Program-made: the position numbers and the translations under genes | Notes under the pieces: generated by a model | What the model was told of the DNA's origin: nothing | The model's input: only the letters and a program-made list of their open reading frames with translations | The model's database searches: none | Assembly: GCF_900604285.1 (NCBI RefSeq) | Contig: NZ_UWNY01000001.1 | Location: 1,183,774-1,247,773, forward strand | Source: Varibaculum vaginae | Lineage (GTDB): Bacteria > Actinomycetota > Actinomycetes > Actinomycetales > Actinomycetaceae | Direction: 5' to 3' | DNA length: 64,000 nt | Part shown: in pieces, positions 17,715 to 26,023 of the stretch | Position numbering within the stretch: position 1 is the stretch's first letter | How the letters are laid out: every line of letters begins with the position of its first letter

Positions 17715-18161
17715 ATGGAAGAGGAAGCCGGCGCCGCCAAAGGCAAGGAGCGCCGCGTCACGTTCCGCATGGAGGGAGGCGACTACGACGCGCTCTGCGA
17801 GCGGTGCGAGCGTGCCGGCCTCAGCAAGTCGGAGTACCTGCGCTACCTCGTTCGCATACCGCTGTCGACGGAGGCCAACGCGGGAGACGAGCACCGCATA
17901 CTCGTGGACCGCAGAGCCCTGTGGGCGATGTCGCGAGAGCTCACGAAGTGGGGCTACCACTACAACCAGGCCGTGCACGCGATGAACCTCATCAACTTCC
18001 ACGCCCGCCACGGGCACGTCGACCGCGACCTCGTCGCGGATAGCATCCCGACGATCGAGCGCGAGCTCGCCGACGTGAACGCCGCGGCCCGAGAGATGGC
18101 GGCGGAGCTCGGTCGCATCGGCGCCGACTCGCTCGTGGAGGGCTCGCCATGCCGATCCTGA
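17715..18161 (+). CDS. MobC-like relaxosome accessory protein
   Basis: A 148-residue protein from ATG 17715 with GAGGAAAGG upstream. RRVTFRMEGGDYDALCERCE and the following GLSKSEYLRYLVR give a ribbon-helix-helix DNA-binding domain; the later region has the NQAVHAMNLINFHAR motif typical of MobC proteins (the conserved N-Q-x-x-x-x-N pattern). It would bind the transfer origin and help the relaxase. Its end overlaps the relaxase start by 13 bp. Confidence 0.85.
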   Translation: MEEEAGAAKGKERRVTFRMEGGDYDALCERCERAGLSKSEYLRYLVRIPLSTEANAGDEHRILVDRRALWAMSRELTKWGYHYNQAVHAMNLINFHARHGHVDRDLVADSIPTIERELADVNAAAREMAAELGRIGADSLVEGSPCRS

Positions 18162-19420
18162 AGCCGATAAGCGGCCACGGCTCGACGGGCGGCATCCGCC
18201 GCTACCTCGAGAAGGGAGGCCGCGCCCTGGCGCGCGACCTGTTCAACCTGAGCTACGACGAGCGCGACGCCGGCGCGCTGGGGGAAGACGCCAAGGAGGC
18301 CTGCGCCTGGGACGCCGAGATGGACGCCACGCGCGCCGCGTTCGGCACGGACGCACCCTGGAGGGGCAAGCCCGCGCGCACGTTCAAGCACTTCGTGCTC
18401 TCGCCGGACCCCGGCGACGACATCGACCTGGCGACGCTGCGCGAGCTCGCGTGCTCGTGGGCGCTCAGGCACTTCGACGACCACGAGATCGCCATCGTCT
18501 ACCACGACGACAACGCCCGCGGCATACCGCACGCGCACATCGTCGTGAACAACGCCAACCTCCGCACCGGCTACCGCATGCAGACCCAGCACCCCGAGGA
18601 CCTCAACCGAGACCTGCAGGACATGGCGCGCGAGCGCGGGCTGTCGGGGCTCTCCAACGACCGGGCGCCCGAATCTCCGTCGAAGGCGCGCGGGCGGGCA
18701 GGTGCGGGCGGGCCCAGGAGCCGCAGGAGCGTCTACCTGGGCCGGGCCGAGAAGGAGATCATGCGCTCGGGCGGCTACTCGTGGGTCGGCGACATCCGCG
18801 CCCGCGTCGCGCTCGCCAAGACCGCGGCGCGCGACGAGGCGGAGTTCTTCGGCATCCTCGACGCCCTGGGCGTGCACGTCGCCGACAACTCGGCCAAGGC
18901 GCGGCGGGACGACTGGGTGTTCAGCCTGGCGGAGGAACCGTCCAAGAAGGTAACCGGCGAGCGCCTGGGGTTCGTCTACGGCAAGGAGATGCTGCGCCGG
19001 CGCTTCGAGCGCGAAGGCGCCTACCGCCCCACGGACGCGAGCGCCGCGCGGATCCGCGAGGCCGCCGAGCGAGCCCTCGAGCTCAACGACCTCTCGGAGC
19101 TGAGCAGGCTCTCCTCGGCGCTCGAGACGTGCGCGAAGTTCGACGTCGAGTCCATCGAGGAGTTCGGGCTCAGGATGGCGACGCTCGAGCGGCGCGGCCA
19201 GGCGGGCGGCGAGGGATACCGTCGCCTCGAGGCCGCCCGCGCCTACATGGCCGAGAACGGGCTCATGCCGCTCAAGACCCGCTACGGGGACGGTGAAGGG
19301 CGCGACGATGCCAGCGGCAATTCGCGCCAGTGCCACCGAGCGGACGAGCAACAGCGCATCCTCGCCGCCGAGCGGCAGCGGGCCCAGCAGGACCAGCGCA
19401 GGGAGAGGGGCCGGAGATGA
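18149..19420 (+). CDS. MOBP-type relaxase
   Basis: A 423-residue relaxase/mobilisation nuclease. The N-terminus MPILKPISGHGSTGGIRRYL contains the motif with the likely nucleophilic tyrosine (Y19). The metal-binding motif is IPHAHIVVNN with H128 and H130, preceded by a histidine region at HFDDHEI. It would nick at oriT and become covalently attached to the transferred strand. The C-terminal part is charged and helical. Its stop overlaps the next start as ATGA. Assignment to the MOBP superfamily is by these motifs; the subfamily is uncertain. Confidence 0.88.
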   Translation: MPILKPISGHGSTGGIRRYLEKGGRALARDLFNLSYDERDAGALGEDAKEACAWDAEMDATRAAFGTDAPWRGKPARTFKHFVLSPDPGDDIDLATLRELACSWALRHFDDHEIAIVYHDDNARGIPHAHIVVNNANLRTGYRMQTQHPEDLNRDLQDMARERGLSGLSNDRAPESPSKARGRAGAGGPRSRRSVYLGRAEKEIMRSGGYSWVGDIRARVALAKTAARDEAEFFGILDALGVHVADNSAKARRDDWVFSLAEEPSKKVTGERLGFVYGKEMLRRRFEREGAYRPTDASAARIREAAERALELNDLSELSRLSSALETCAKFDVESIEEFGLRMATLERRGQAGGEGYRRLEAARAYMAENGLMPLKTRYGDGEGRDDASGNSRQCHRADEQQRILAAERQRAQQDQRRERGRR

Positions 19421-19971
19421 TGGTGAGGATAGAGTACGAGGGCGGCAGGACGACGCTGTTCGACACGCTCTCGTTCACGGAGGGGTCGCCGTTCTCCGGC
19501 GCGAACATGCTCACGGAGTTCGAGCTCGAGATGCGGGAGGAGCCCGAGAAGGGGCTCTGGCTCACGGCGAACTGGCACCAGGTGCGCGACGACTGGCGCG
19601 CCGACGCGCCCGCGGACGGGATACCGGCCGCGCGCAGGTCCCGTGGCTGGCGCTTCATGCTGGCCTCGGAGGCCGAGCTGGGGCGAGCCCGCCGCGTCCT
19701 GCTCGACGGCGACGAGGCGTTCGCCCGGGTGCGGGGCTTCCTGTGCGACGCGGCCGCGATCGGCGCCTGCTACCGCGAGCACGTGGGCCCTCCCTCAAAA
19801 CCGCTGAAATCGCAGATAAGGGACCTGCAGCGCGCTCTGGGGAGGGCAGAGGTCCCGGGCGTGCCCGACGAGCTGGCGAGGCTGCTCGCGCAAGAGAAGG
19901 AGGAGGGCGCCGACGAGGGCGCCCGCAAGGTCAAGGAAGATTGGGGTGACGTCGATGAAGAGGCTTGGTAG
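19417..19971 (+). CDS. Unknown protein coupled to the relaxase gene
   Basis: A 184-residue protein starting at ATG 19417, overlapping the relaxase stop. The first 70 residues (MMVRIEYEGGRTTLFDTL onward) look like a small mixed alpha/beta domain; the C-terminal third is helical and charged (ELARLLAQEKEEGADEGARK). I do not recognise the family. Coupling suggests a role in mobilisation. The next gene starts inside its last codons. Confidence 0.7.
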   Translation: MMVRIEYEGGRTTLFDTLSFTEGSPFSGANMLTEFELEMREEPEKGLWLTANWHQVRDDWRADAPADGIPAARRSRGWRFMLASEAELGRARRVLLDGDEAFARVRGFLCDAAAIGACYREHVGPPSKPLKSQIRDLQRALGRAEVPGVPDELARLLAQEKEEGADEGARKVKEDWGDVDEEAW

Positions 19972-20050
19972 GTTCCTCATGGCGGCGCTTAAGGTCACGC
20001 TGGGCTTTTTCGTCTGGCTGTTCCGTGCCGTGTTCAAGTGGGTGATGTGA
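19955..20050 (+). CDS. 31-residue membrane peptide
   Basis: ATG 19955 to TGA 20050 encodes MKRLGRFLMAALKVTLGFFV and 11 more residues ending FKWVM: a basic N-terminus followed by one membrane helix. It overlaps the end of the previous gene by 17 bp and is closed by a perfect terminator hairpin two bases later. The composition is unlike random G+C-rich frames, so I think it is real. Function unknown; a small modulator of the transfer machinery is possible. Confidence 0.6.
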   Translation: MKRLGRFLMAALKVTLGFFVWLFRAVFKWVM

Positions 20051-20051
20051 G

Positions 20052-20077
20052 AAGAGGCGGGCAATTGCCCGCCTCTT
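20052..20077. terminator. Terminator between convergent operons
   Basis: A perfect 26-bp palindrome (13-bp arms, core GGGCAATTGCCC) follows the last plus-strand gene by one base and is followed by TTTCC. It separates the plus-strand partition/mobilisation operon from the minus-strand transfer operon and could work in both directions. Confidence 0.8.
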
Positions 20078-20105
20078 TCCGTTGTGCGATTTCGATTTCC
20101 CACGG

Positions 20106-20201
20106 CTAGTCCCGGTCGTCGTCGCCGGCTGCGCAGCAGGCGTAGGCCGTGAGCGTGAGGAGCCCCATGAGGAGCCCTATTCCGAAGGGCGCGAATCCCA
20201 T
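20106..20201 (-). CDS. 31-residue membrane peptide, end of transfer operon
   Basis: The ATG at 20201 has an ideal AAGGAGG site seven bases upstream. The peptide MGFAPFGIGLLMGLLTLTAY continues CCAAGDDDRD: one membrane helix with adjacent cysteines and an acidic tail. It overlaps the sortase stop by 25 bp and is the last gene of the minus-strand operon. Unknown function. It faces another 31-residue membrane peptide across the terminator. Confidence 0.7.
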   Translation of the reverse strand: MGFAPFGIGLLMGLLTLTAYACCAAGDDDRD

Positions 20202-20908
20202 CCTTCCACCTCCTTCGCGTAGACGACGGTGCGCGAGTTGCTCGTCTGGTAGCTGCACGTCACGAAGGCCCAGGCCTGCGCGATGTCCGCCGGCTCTTCC
20301 AGGACGACCTCGCACCGGGACAATTTGTCCCCGAGGTAGGCGGCGAGCTCCGCCGCGTCGGCGAAGTCGGTCCGCTTGCCCTCCGAGCTCGCGTCGACCA
20401 CGTCGGCCGCGAAGACCTTGAGCTCGATCGCCTTCTCGCGGGTGTAGACCCGGATGGTGCGGTGCCCCTCGGCGAAGTCGCGCGACGAGTACTGCGCGAG
20501 CGGCGCGAACATGGTGCCGTCGGACATGTGGTGCCCGTAGACGATGACGAGCGGGCTCTCGGCACCCTGCGCGCACCCGGCATCTATGTAGGGAGCGCCC
20601 CACGCGGATCTTTCGCCGCCGGCGTCGTGCGTGAGGTAGAAGTCGGGCGATTCGGGCCGGCCCTGGACGATCGGGTAGTCGACGGTCGTGCCCGGCACGC
20701 GCACCCAAGCGACGACGGAGGCGGGAAGGGCGTCCCAGTCGATGCCGCCTCCCGTCTCTTGAGCCTCCATTGTCGCGTCCTCTTCCGCAGTAGGCACCTC
20801 GTGCACCTCGTAAGGGTTCCTCTCGGACAGCGGCAGGACGGCGAGCGCCCCCATCGCCAGCAACGCCACGGCAATGGCGAGCGCCGTGGCGGCTTTCCCT
20901 TTGTTCAT
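20177..20908 (-). CDS. Class B sortase
   Basis: A 243-residue transpeptidase. An N-terminal membrane anchor (ATALAIAVALLAMGALAVL, about residues 7-25) is followed by the class B core: LVIVYGHHMSDG (catalytic His near 126), VTCSYQ (Cys218) and NSRTVVYA (Arg226). Sortases cut a sorting signal and link the protein to peptidoglycan. The adhesin gene immediately upstream carries a sorting signal, so it is the likely substrate. One copy of the 15-bp palindrome lies in the gene (20317-20331), encoding GDKLS. Confidence 0.92.
   Translation of the reverse strand: MNKGKAATALAIAVALLAMGALAVLPLSERNPYEVHEVPTAEEDATMEAQETGGGIDWDALPASVVAWVRVPGTTVDYPIVQGRPESPDFYLTHDAGGERSAWGAPYIDAGCAQGAESPLVIVYGHHMSDGTMFAPLAQYSSRDFAEGHRTIRVYTREKAIELKVFAADVVDASSEGKRTDFADAAELAAYLGDKLSRCEVVLEEPADIAQAWAFVTCSYQTSNSRTVVYAKEVEGWDSRPSE
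20317..20331. repeat. 15-bp palindrome GGGACAATTTGTCCC, copy 1
   Basis: Seven-base arms GGGACAA and TTGTCCC around a single T. This copy lies inside the sortase gene. Identical copies are at 27403 and 29408. Confidence 0.9.
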
Positions 20909-20927
20909 GTCCTCCCCCGTTCGCAGG

Positions 20928-20957
20928 GGAGGCCCCGGGCGAGCGCCCAGGGCCTCC
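20928..20957. repeat. Hairpin between adhesin and sortase genes
   Basis: A 13-bp stem with one mismatch (20928-20940 with 20945-20957) and a GAGC loop fills the 72-bp gap between the adhesin stop and sortase start. There is no T run on the minus strand, so it may attenuate or protect the mRNA rather than terminate. Confidence 0.6.
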
Positions 20958-20980
20958 GGTTCGGTATCGATGCGGCGCCG

Positions 20981-23710
20981 CTACTCTTCCGGCTCTTCGT
21001 CTGCCGCGTCCTTGCTTGCGCCGGCCGTCTTGCGCTTGCGGTACGCGAGCGCCCCGCCCGCACCCGCCGCAGCTGCCAGAGCGATGCCCGCGGCCACGGC
21101 GTAGCCGGTGCCGTCGGGGGCGTCGGCCCCGGTCTTGGCGTAGGGCTCCTCGGGGACCTCGGGCGTGCCGGGGTTGTCCACGACGACGCTCTGCTCGGCG
21201 GAGTCGATGTCCTCGTGGGCCGCCACGACGTTGCCGGCGGAGTCCAGGACCTTCTCGAAGACGACGAGCTCGTCTCCCTCGGCCAGGCCCTCGGTGTCGA
21301 ACTCGAAGGTCACCTCGACGGTGCCGGAGGGTGCCTCGGGCTCGAAGGGCGTGCGCGCGGTCACCTCGTTGCCGTCCTTGTCGAGGAACGGCTCTCCGGT
21401 GCCCTTGTCCATGAGCGTGCCCACGGCGATGTAGGTCTCGCCGGGGACGAGGCCCTTGTAGGCCACCGTGTCGATGACCTTGGCCTTGCCGGCCTCGATG
21501 ACCTGGTCGCCGTCGGGGGCGTCGGCCGCCTGCGTGCCCACCTCGACGGCGACGTGGACTGTCTGGCCCTCGTCGGAGAGGTCCGCGTGCGACGCCACCT
21601 CGGCCTCGTCCTTGCGTAGGCTCTCGAACGCGACCAGGTCGCGGCCGCCGAGCAGGCTCGCGTCGAAGGCGATCTCGACGTCCTGGCTGCCGGTCGAGAG
21701 CGCGGGGGCGAACTCGGCCTTGGCCTCCACGGGCACGCCCGAGGCGTCGGCCACGGGCTCGCCGGTCGCCTTGTCGACGAGGGTGGCCGAGAGCTCGTAC
21801 TCCTCGCCGGCCTTCAGGCCCTCGTAGGCGACGGTGTCGACGACCTTGGCCTCGGCGTCGGCCGAGACGTCCTTGTCGCCGTCCGCCCCGTCCTTTGCCG
21901 TGGTGGAGATGCGCGGGCCCTCCTGGTCGTCGAGGCCCATCCACACGGCCTTCGCGACCGTCGAGTCGCGATCGACCCAGAAGCTCCTCGTGATGAGCTC
22001 GAGGCCCTCGTTGGCATCGCAGCGCAGCTCGGTCATGGTGTAGGCGCCGTACGGCAGGGCCGCCAGCGAGTCGTCGACCGGCGCCGAGGAGCCGTCCTCG
22101 CCGAGCGAGAACCAGATGCCGGCCTTCGGGTCCATTTCGGCGGGCTCGATCGGACCCTCATGGCCGAGCAGGGCGTCGTTGGCGTTGGTGTCCCTCGAGT
22201 GCCTGTTCCAGCTGCTCGCGGTCGACGCGTCGCCGTTGCGGTCCGTGACCAGCACGTGAGTCTCGCCGGTGGCCGCGTTCTCGATGGCGAACGGGACCAT
22301 GAGGCCGGCGTTGTCGGACTCGCTCTTCTTGGAGAGCTCGAGGTCGTTGCGCACCACCTGGTCGCGGAACTCGAGCGCGGCGCCGTCCGCGGAGGCGCTC
22401 ACGATCTCGCCGCCGGTGCGGACCTCGAAGGTGCGGGGCTCGCCGTCGGTCAGCAGGTAGCTCCCGTTCGTCGCCGTCTCCCGCACGTCGTAGGTCCCGT
22501 ACGGCAGTGCGTCGGCCGCGGTCTGCGCGGTGTAGGCGCCGGCCTCGTCGTTCCATGCGGTGGTCAGCGTGGCCACGGCTTCGCCCGGCTCGCGCCATTC
22601 GCCGTCAACGAGGACCTTGTGCGCCGAGCGGTTCGTGACGGTGAACTCGATCCCGTCGAGGCCGGGGTGCTCGCCAGGCGCCTCCTTGTGGCCGCTGCCC
22701 GCGAGCGCCTCGGACGCCTGCAGCTCCTTGTCGGACTTGGTCACCTGCACGCCGCCGCGGAAGACCTCGTCGGTCACGGGGTCGCCCGTGAGGTCGCGCA
22801 TCTCGTCGGCCTTCACGGTGAACGTGACGGAGGCGTCGCTGGCGTCGTAGCCCTCGGGCGCGCCGGACTCGACGATGCGGTAATTGCCCGCGGGGAGGGT
22901 GTCGGCGCCGGTCGCGGCGACGTGCGACCCGTCCTCGGGCGCGGTCTTTATCGTGGCGCATACCTCGCCGTCGGCGTAGTACTTGCCGCCGACCAGCACG
23001 TAGCGGCCGGTCTCGTTAACGACGGAGAAGCTCGCGCCGTCGAGCGAGGCGTCGCCCTGGGGCTCCGCGCCCGCCTCGGAGTCCGTTTTGGCGACCTTGA
23101 CTCCGCCCGTGGACCAGCTGAAGCTCACGAGCGTCTGAGAGCCGCCGCCGGTCCTGACGCAGAATGCCTCGAACCCGGCGGATACCTTGCCGGCGCCCGC
23201 CTTCATCTTGGCGAAGGTCCCGCCGATCAGCTCGGATTTCGCCCAGGAGGCGAACTCGGCGCTCGTGCCGTGCGTGGCAGCCGACTCGGACCCAGAGTAG
23301 GCGTAGGCGATGAGCACGTGGCTCGCCGCGGCGTACTTCGCGTCGTCCCAGCCGCCGCCGTCGTACCAGCTGCCCGGGAACATCGACGCGTCGAAGCCGG
23401 GAGAGCCGAACGAGTACCAGATCGCCGCTGTCACGTCGCCGCTCGGCACGGGGCTCGTCGAGTAGGAGCCCGGCGCGGGCGTCGGGGACGAGGGCTCGGC
23501 GCAGTAGGCGATGTTCCCGTCGGCGCTCATCCACGTGGTGGCGAAGCCGCCGTAGGGGATCTTGCCGCCGATGGACACGTCTACCGTGCTCGGCGCGGCG
23601 TAGGCGGGCGAGGCCGCCACGGAGGCGAGCAGCGCCCCCGCCGCCAGGATGAGCGCCATGGCGCATCGGAGGAGCTTTTCCTGCAGGGTGCAGTCTTTCG
23701 CTGCGTTCAT
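20981..23710 (-). CDS. VaFE-repeat cell-wall-anchored adhesin
   Basis: A 909-residue surface protein. A signal peptide (about residues 1-38, cut near AYAAPS) leads into an N-terminal domain with NIAYCAEP, like thioester adhesion domains, although the expected TQxAIW glutamine motif reads TAAIW. Several Cna/SpaA-type and VaFE repeats follow (AKVVDTVAYEGLKAGEEY and AKVIDTVAYKGLVPGETY; the VaFE-type segments read VAFESL and VVFEKV). The C-terminus has sorting signal YAKTG (857-861), a hydrophobic helix and RKRK. It probably mediates contact with the recipient cell and is anchored by the sortase encoded next. It starts the tail end of the transfer operon. Confidence 0.92.
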   Translation of the reverse strand: MNAAKDCTLQEKLLRCAMALILAAGALLASVAASPAYAAPSTVDVSIGGKIPYGGFATTWMSADGNIAYCAEPSSPTPAPGSYSTSPVPSGDVTAAIWYSFGSPGFDASMFPGSWYDGGGWDDAKYAAASHVLIAYAYSGSESAATHGTSAEFASWAKSELIGGTFAKMKAGAGKVSAGFEAFCVRTGGGSQTLVSFSWSTGGVKVAKTDSEAGAEPQGDASLDGASFSVVNETGRYVLVGGKYYADGEVCATIKTAPEDGSHVAATGADTLPAGNYRIVESGAPEGYDASDASVTFTVKADEMRDLTGDPVTDEVFRGGVQVTKSDKELQASEALAGSGHKEAPGEHPGLDGIEFTVTNRSAHKVLVDGEWREPGEAVATLTTAWNDEAGAYTAQTAADALPYGTYDVRETATNGSYLLTDGEPRTFEVRTGGEIVSASADGAALEFRDQVVRNDLELSKKSESDNAGLMVPFAIENAATGETHVLVTDRNGDASTASSWNRHSRDTNANDALLGHEGPIEPAEMDPKAGIWFSLGEDGSSAPVDDSLAALPYGAYTMTELRCDANEGLELITRSFWVDRDSTVAKAVWMGLDDQEGPRISTTAKDGADGDKDVSADAEAKVVDTVAYEGLKAGEEYELSATLVDKATGEPVADASGVPVEAKAEFAPALSTGSQDVEIAFDASLLGGRDLVAFESLRKDEAEVASHADLSDEGQTVHVAVEVGTQAADAPDGDQVIEAGKAKVIDTVAYKGLVPGETYIAVGTLMDKGTGEPFLDKDGNEVTARTPFEPEAPSGTVEVTFEFDTEGLAEGDELVVFEKVLDSAGNVVAAHEDIDSAEQSVVVDNPGTPEVPEEPYAKTGADAPDGTGYAVAAGIALAAAAGAGGALAYRKRKTAGASKDAADEEPEE

Positions 23711-23722
23711 CTTTCCGCCTCC

Positions 23723-24181
23723 CTATCTCTCGACGCTTCGCTGTGCGCGGGGCGCCTCGTGCTCGGCGGCGCGGCTCGCCTGGCGGGCGTGCTCGGCGCG
23801 CTCCGCGAGGTAGCGCGAGCGCCCTGCGTCAACGGCCTCCTTGAGCTGCGCGGGCATGACCTTCACGGTGTCCTTGACCGCGCGGCCGTCCTCGTCGAGC
23901 TCGGGCTGGCCGTCCGGGCCCATCACCGTCTTCCTCAGCCACACCTCGCGGTTCGCGAGCAGCGGTATGTCCCGGAAGTCGGCCCCCTTGAAGCGGCTCT
24001 CGTTCACGAACATGGGGCTGAACTCGTAGCCTCCCACGTCCACGCCGTCGACGACGGTGCCCTTGGGAAGGGTCGCCGAGTTGAAGGTCCTGGTCTCGCC
24101 GGTCGCGCGGTCGGTGTACTCGATGCCCTCGCGCACGAAGCTCTTGTGCAGCGAGAGGTACACGTTCTTCCTCTCTTCCAT
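23723..24181 (-). CDS. Unknown protein of the transfer operon
   Basis: A 152-residue protein. ATG 24181 is chosen because AGGAGG lies six bases upstream; the in-frame ATG at 24205 lacks a site. It begins MEERKNVYLSLHKSFVREGI and contains EYTDRATGETRTFNSATLPK and GYEFSPMFVNESRFKG, then a charged helical tail rich in Arg and Glu. It looks soluble and cytosolic. I recognise the type as a recurring hypothetical in transfer operons, without known function. Confidence 0.75.
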   Translation of the reverse strand: MEERKNVYLSLHKSFVREGIEYTDRATGETRTFNSATLPKGTVVDGVDVGGYEFSPMFVNESRFKGADFRDIPLLANREVWLRKTVMGPDGQPELDEDGRAVKDTVKVMPAQLKEAVDAGRSRYLAERAEHARQASRAAEHEAPRAQRSVER

Positions 24182-24290
24182 GTCTTTCCTCCTTTTCGTT
24201 TTCAATCGGTCCTTGTCTTCATCCGCCGGGACGCGTGCCCCGGCGCGGTGCCCCTATCTCATGGCGACCGCCCCCTTCCTCGCTTTTCCG

Positions 24291-25292
24291 CTAGAAGCCG
24301 CTCACGATGTCGCGCGCCCAGGAGCCGCTCTTCACGAGGGCCAGGATGAGCAGCACGCACATGGCCAGGTACTGCAGCGCGTAGGTGAGCCCGTTTGCGA
24401 CCGCGTCGGCCGGGGTGCCCGTCCCGGGGTTCGCCCCGGTGAGCCCGCCGAGCACGAGCGGGAACGATATGAGCAGCACGAGGATGATGACGCCGGCGAT
24501 GCAGACCGCCCCGAAGCTCTTCAGGTAGCCAAGGCCTATCTGGCGCGTGGCGTCCATGCCGAGGAACGCCAGCGGGATCGGGGCGAACGCGGCCATGATG
24601 TAGAGCTGGAGCGCGCGGGCCCAGCAGACCACGAGGGCGACGACGTAGGCCGCCAGCACCACGACCCAGCTGATGAGGCTCACGACGAGCATGGCGATGA
24701 GCGACGGGATGTCGTCGTCGGTGGTGACGACGGACGCCTCGGGCAGGTCGAGCGCGCCTCCGGCGCCGAAGAGCGCCTCGACTCGGTCGATGGCGAGCCC
24801 GCAGACCTCGTAGATCGACGCCATCAGGTCGAAGCTGTTCTGTATGAGGAACAGGAACACGGCGAAGAACACGAGGAGGAAAACGACCTCCTTGACGCCG
24901 GGAAGGCTCTGGCTGCCGTCCATGCGCTGGGAGATCTCGATGAGCTTCAGGGTGAAGACCAGGCCGAGCACCCCGCACCCGATCGGCAGGATGGCAACCT
25001 GCCATACGCCCCGGGCGACGTCGTGCATGGTCAGGTCGCTCGAGCTCGTGAGCATGTGCGCGAAGTCGGCCGAGAGGATCCCGTTCGCGCCGATCGACCC
25101 GAGCACGCCCGTCTGAGCCTTGAACATCCAGTTGCAGCAGTCTCGCAGGAGGCCGCACAGCCAATCGTTGACGTCCCCGGCTATGTCGGCGTATGCCGGC
25201 TGCGCGGGGACGAGCAGGAGCGCGCAGAGGGCGAACGCCGCCGCGGCGGAGATGGCGAACGCCCTGCGGCGCTGCGCCTTGAGCGCCCGCAC
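24291..25292 (-). CDS. VirB6/TrbL-like channel membrane protein
   Basis: A 333-residue polytopic protein. I chose GTG 25292, with GGAGG ten bases upstream, over longer out-of-character starts. A signal-like segment (residues 9-35) is followed by about six membrane helices, for example VVFLLVFFAVFLFLI, MLVVSLISWVVVLAAYVVAL and VCIAGVIILVLLISFPLVL. Position between the secreted protein and the adhesin, and the pattern of helices, fit the VirB6/TrbL family that forms the inner part of a type IV secretion channel. Confidence 0.8.
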   Translation of the reverse strand: MRALKAQRRRAFAISAAAAFALCALLLVPAQPAYADIAGDVNDWLCGLLRDCCNWMFKAQTGVLGSIGANGILSADFAHMLTSSSDLTMHDVARGVWQVAILPIGCGVLGLVFTLKLIEISQRMDGSQSLPGVKEVVFLLVFFAVFLFLIQNSFDLMASIYEVCGLAIDRVEALFGAGGALDLPEASVVTTDDDIPSLIAMLVVSLISWVVVLAAYVVALVVCWARALQLYIMAAFAPIPLAFLGMDATRQIGLGYLKSFGAVCIAGVIILVLLISFPLVLGGLTGANPGTGTPADAVANGLTYALQYLAMCVLLILALVKSGSWARDIVSGF

Positions 25293-25294
25293 GG

Positions 25295-26014
25295 CTACAT
25301 CGCCTCCAGCGAGCCGCCGCGCGAGACCACGGTGACCACCGTCGAGGCGGGGTCGTCGAGCGTGAAGGTCGTCGACGCGACGTTCCCGGCGTAGTCGAGC
25401 CACACCTCCTTGTCCCAGGTGGCTCCCGCCGCCTGCGGGGACACCTCCGCCGCCTTCCCGGCGACGGCCTCCTCGATGGCGGCGGCATCCGCGCCCAGCG
25501 CCTCGGAGAGGCGGTCGTCGGTGCCGGTCACGGAGAACGCTCCGTCTTGCGCCTTCTGGAGCGCGTAGGCCTGCGTCAGGAGGTCGCATGCCAGGGTGCG
25601 GGCGTCCCCGTCGCCCGAGACCTGGATGAGCGAGAGCCCTCCCGCCTTGTCGCCGGTTCCCTTGACCTCGATGGGCACGCTGAGCACGCCGCCGGCCTCG
25701 GAGGGCTCCTCGGCCGAGAAGAACCAGGCGCGCTCGGTGCCGCCCGCGCTCTCCACCATGGCGCCCTCGACGATCCGCAGCGTGGCTGTCGGGTCGTCGG
25801 CGCCCGTCCATGCGGTGTTCCAGAGCGCCTCGGCGCCCGAGGCGGCCTTCCCGGTTGCCGCGTCGGCGCCTGCAGCCGCGGGCTGCTCTTGCTCCTGGGG
25901 ACTATCCTGCGCGCCTTCCTGCGGGGCGATGGCGCAGCGCGCCGCGCCCGCGCCGAGCGCCACGGTGAGCGCGCCTGCCGCGACGGCGGCCATGACCCTT
26001 GACTTTCCCTGCAT
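25295..26014 (-). CDS. Secreted or membrane-anchored transfer protein, unknown
   Basis: A 239-residue protein with an N-terminal signal or anchor (MAAVAAGALTVALGAGAARC; a cysteine at 27 could allow lipid attachment). A low-complexity Ala/Gln/Glu linker is followed by a domain with repeated short beta strands and DLLTQAYALQKAQDG. Stop and next start are two bases apart. By position it could be a periplasm-like (wall-side) component such as a VirB8 analogue, but I see no diagnostic motif. Confidence 0.7.
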   Translation of the reverse strand: MQGKSRVMAAVAAGALTVALGAGAARCAIAPQEGAQDSPQEQEQPAAAGADAATGKAASGAEALWNTAWTGADDPTATLRIVEGAMVESAGGTERAWFFSAEEPSEAGGVLSVPIEVKGTGDKAGGLSLIQVSGDGDARTLACDLLTQAYALQKAQDGAFSVTGTDDRLSEALGADAAAIEEAVAGKAAEVSPQAAGATWDKEVWLDYAGNVASTTFTLDDPASTVVTVVSRGGSLEAM

Positions 26015-26023
26015 TGGTTTCTC

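Noticed and set aside
22160-24349. Long plus-strand frame across the adhesin gene
   Set aside because: Antisense shadow of a codon-biased minus-strand gene; no ribosome site, no motif. The same applies to 12542-13723, 26099-27706, 27865-30324 and 30718-32403.
24291-25811. A 506-codon version of the VirB6-like gene
   Set aside because: The extra N-terminal part overlaps the coding region of 25295-26014 out of frame and is Arg/Gly-rich shadow; GTG 25292 has a ribosome site and gives a normal membrane protein.
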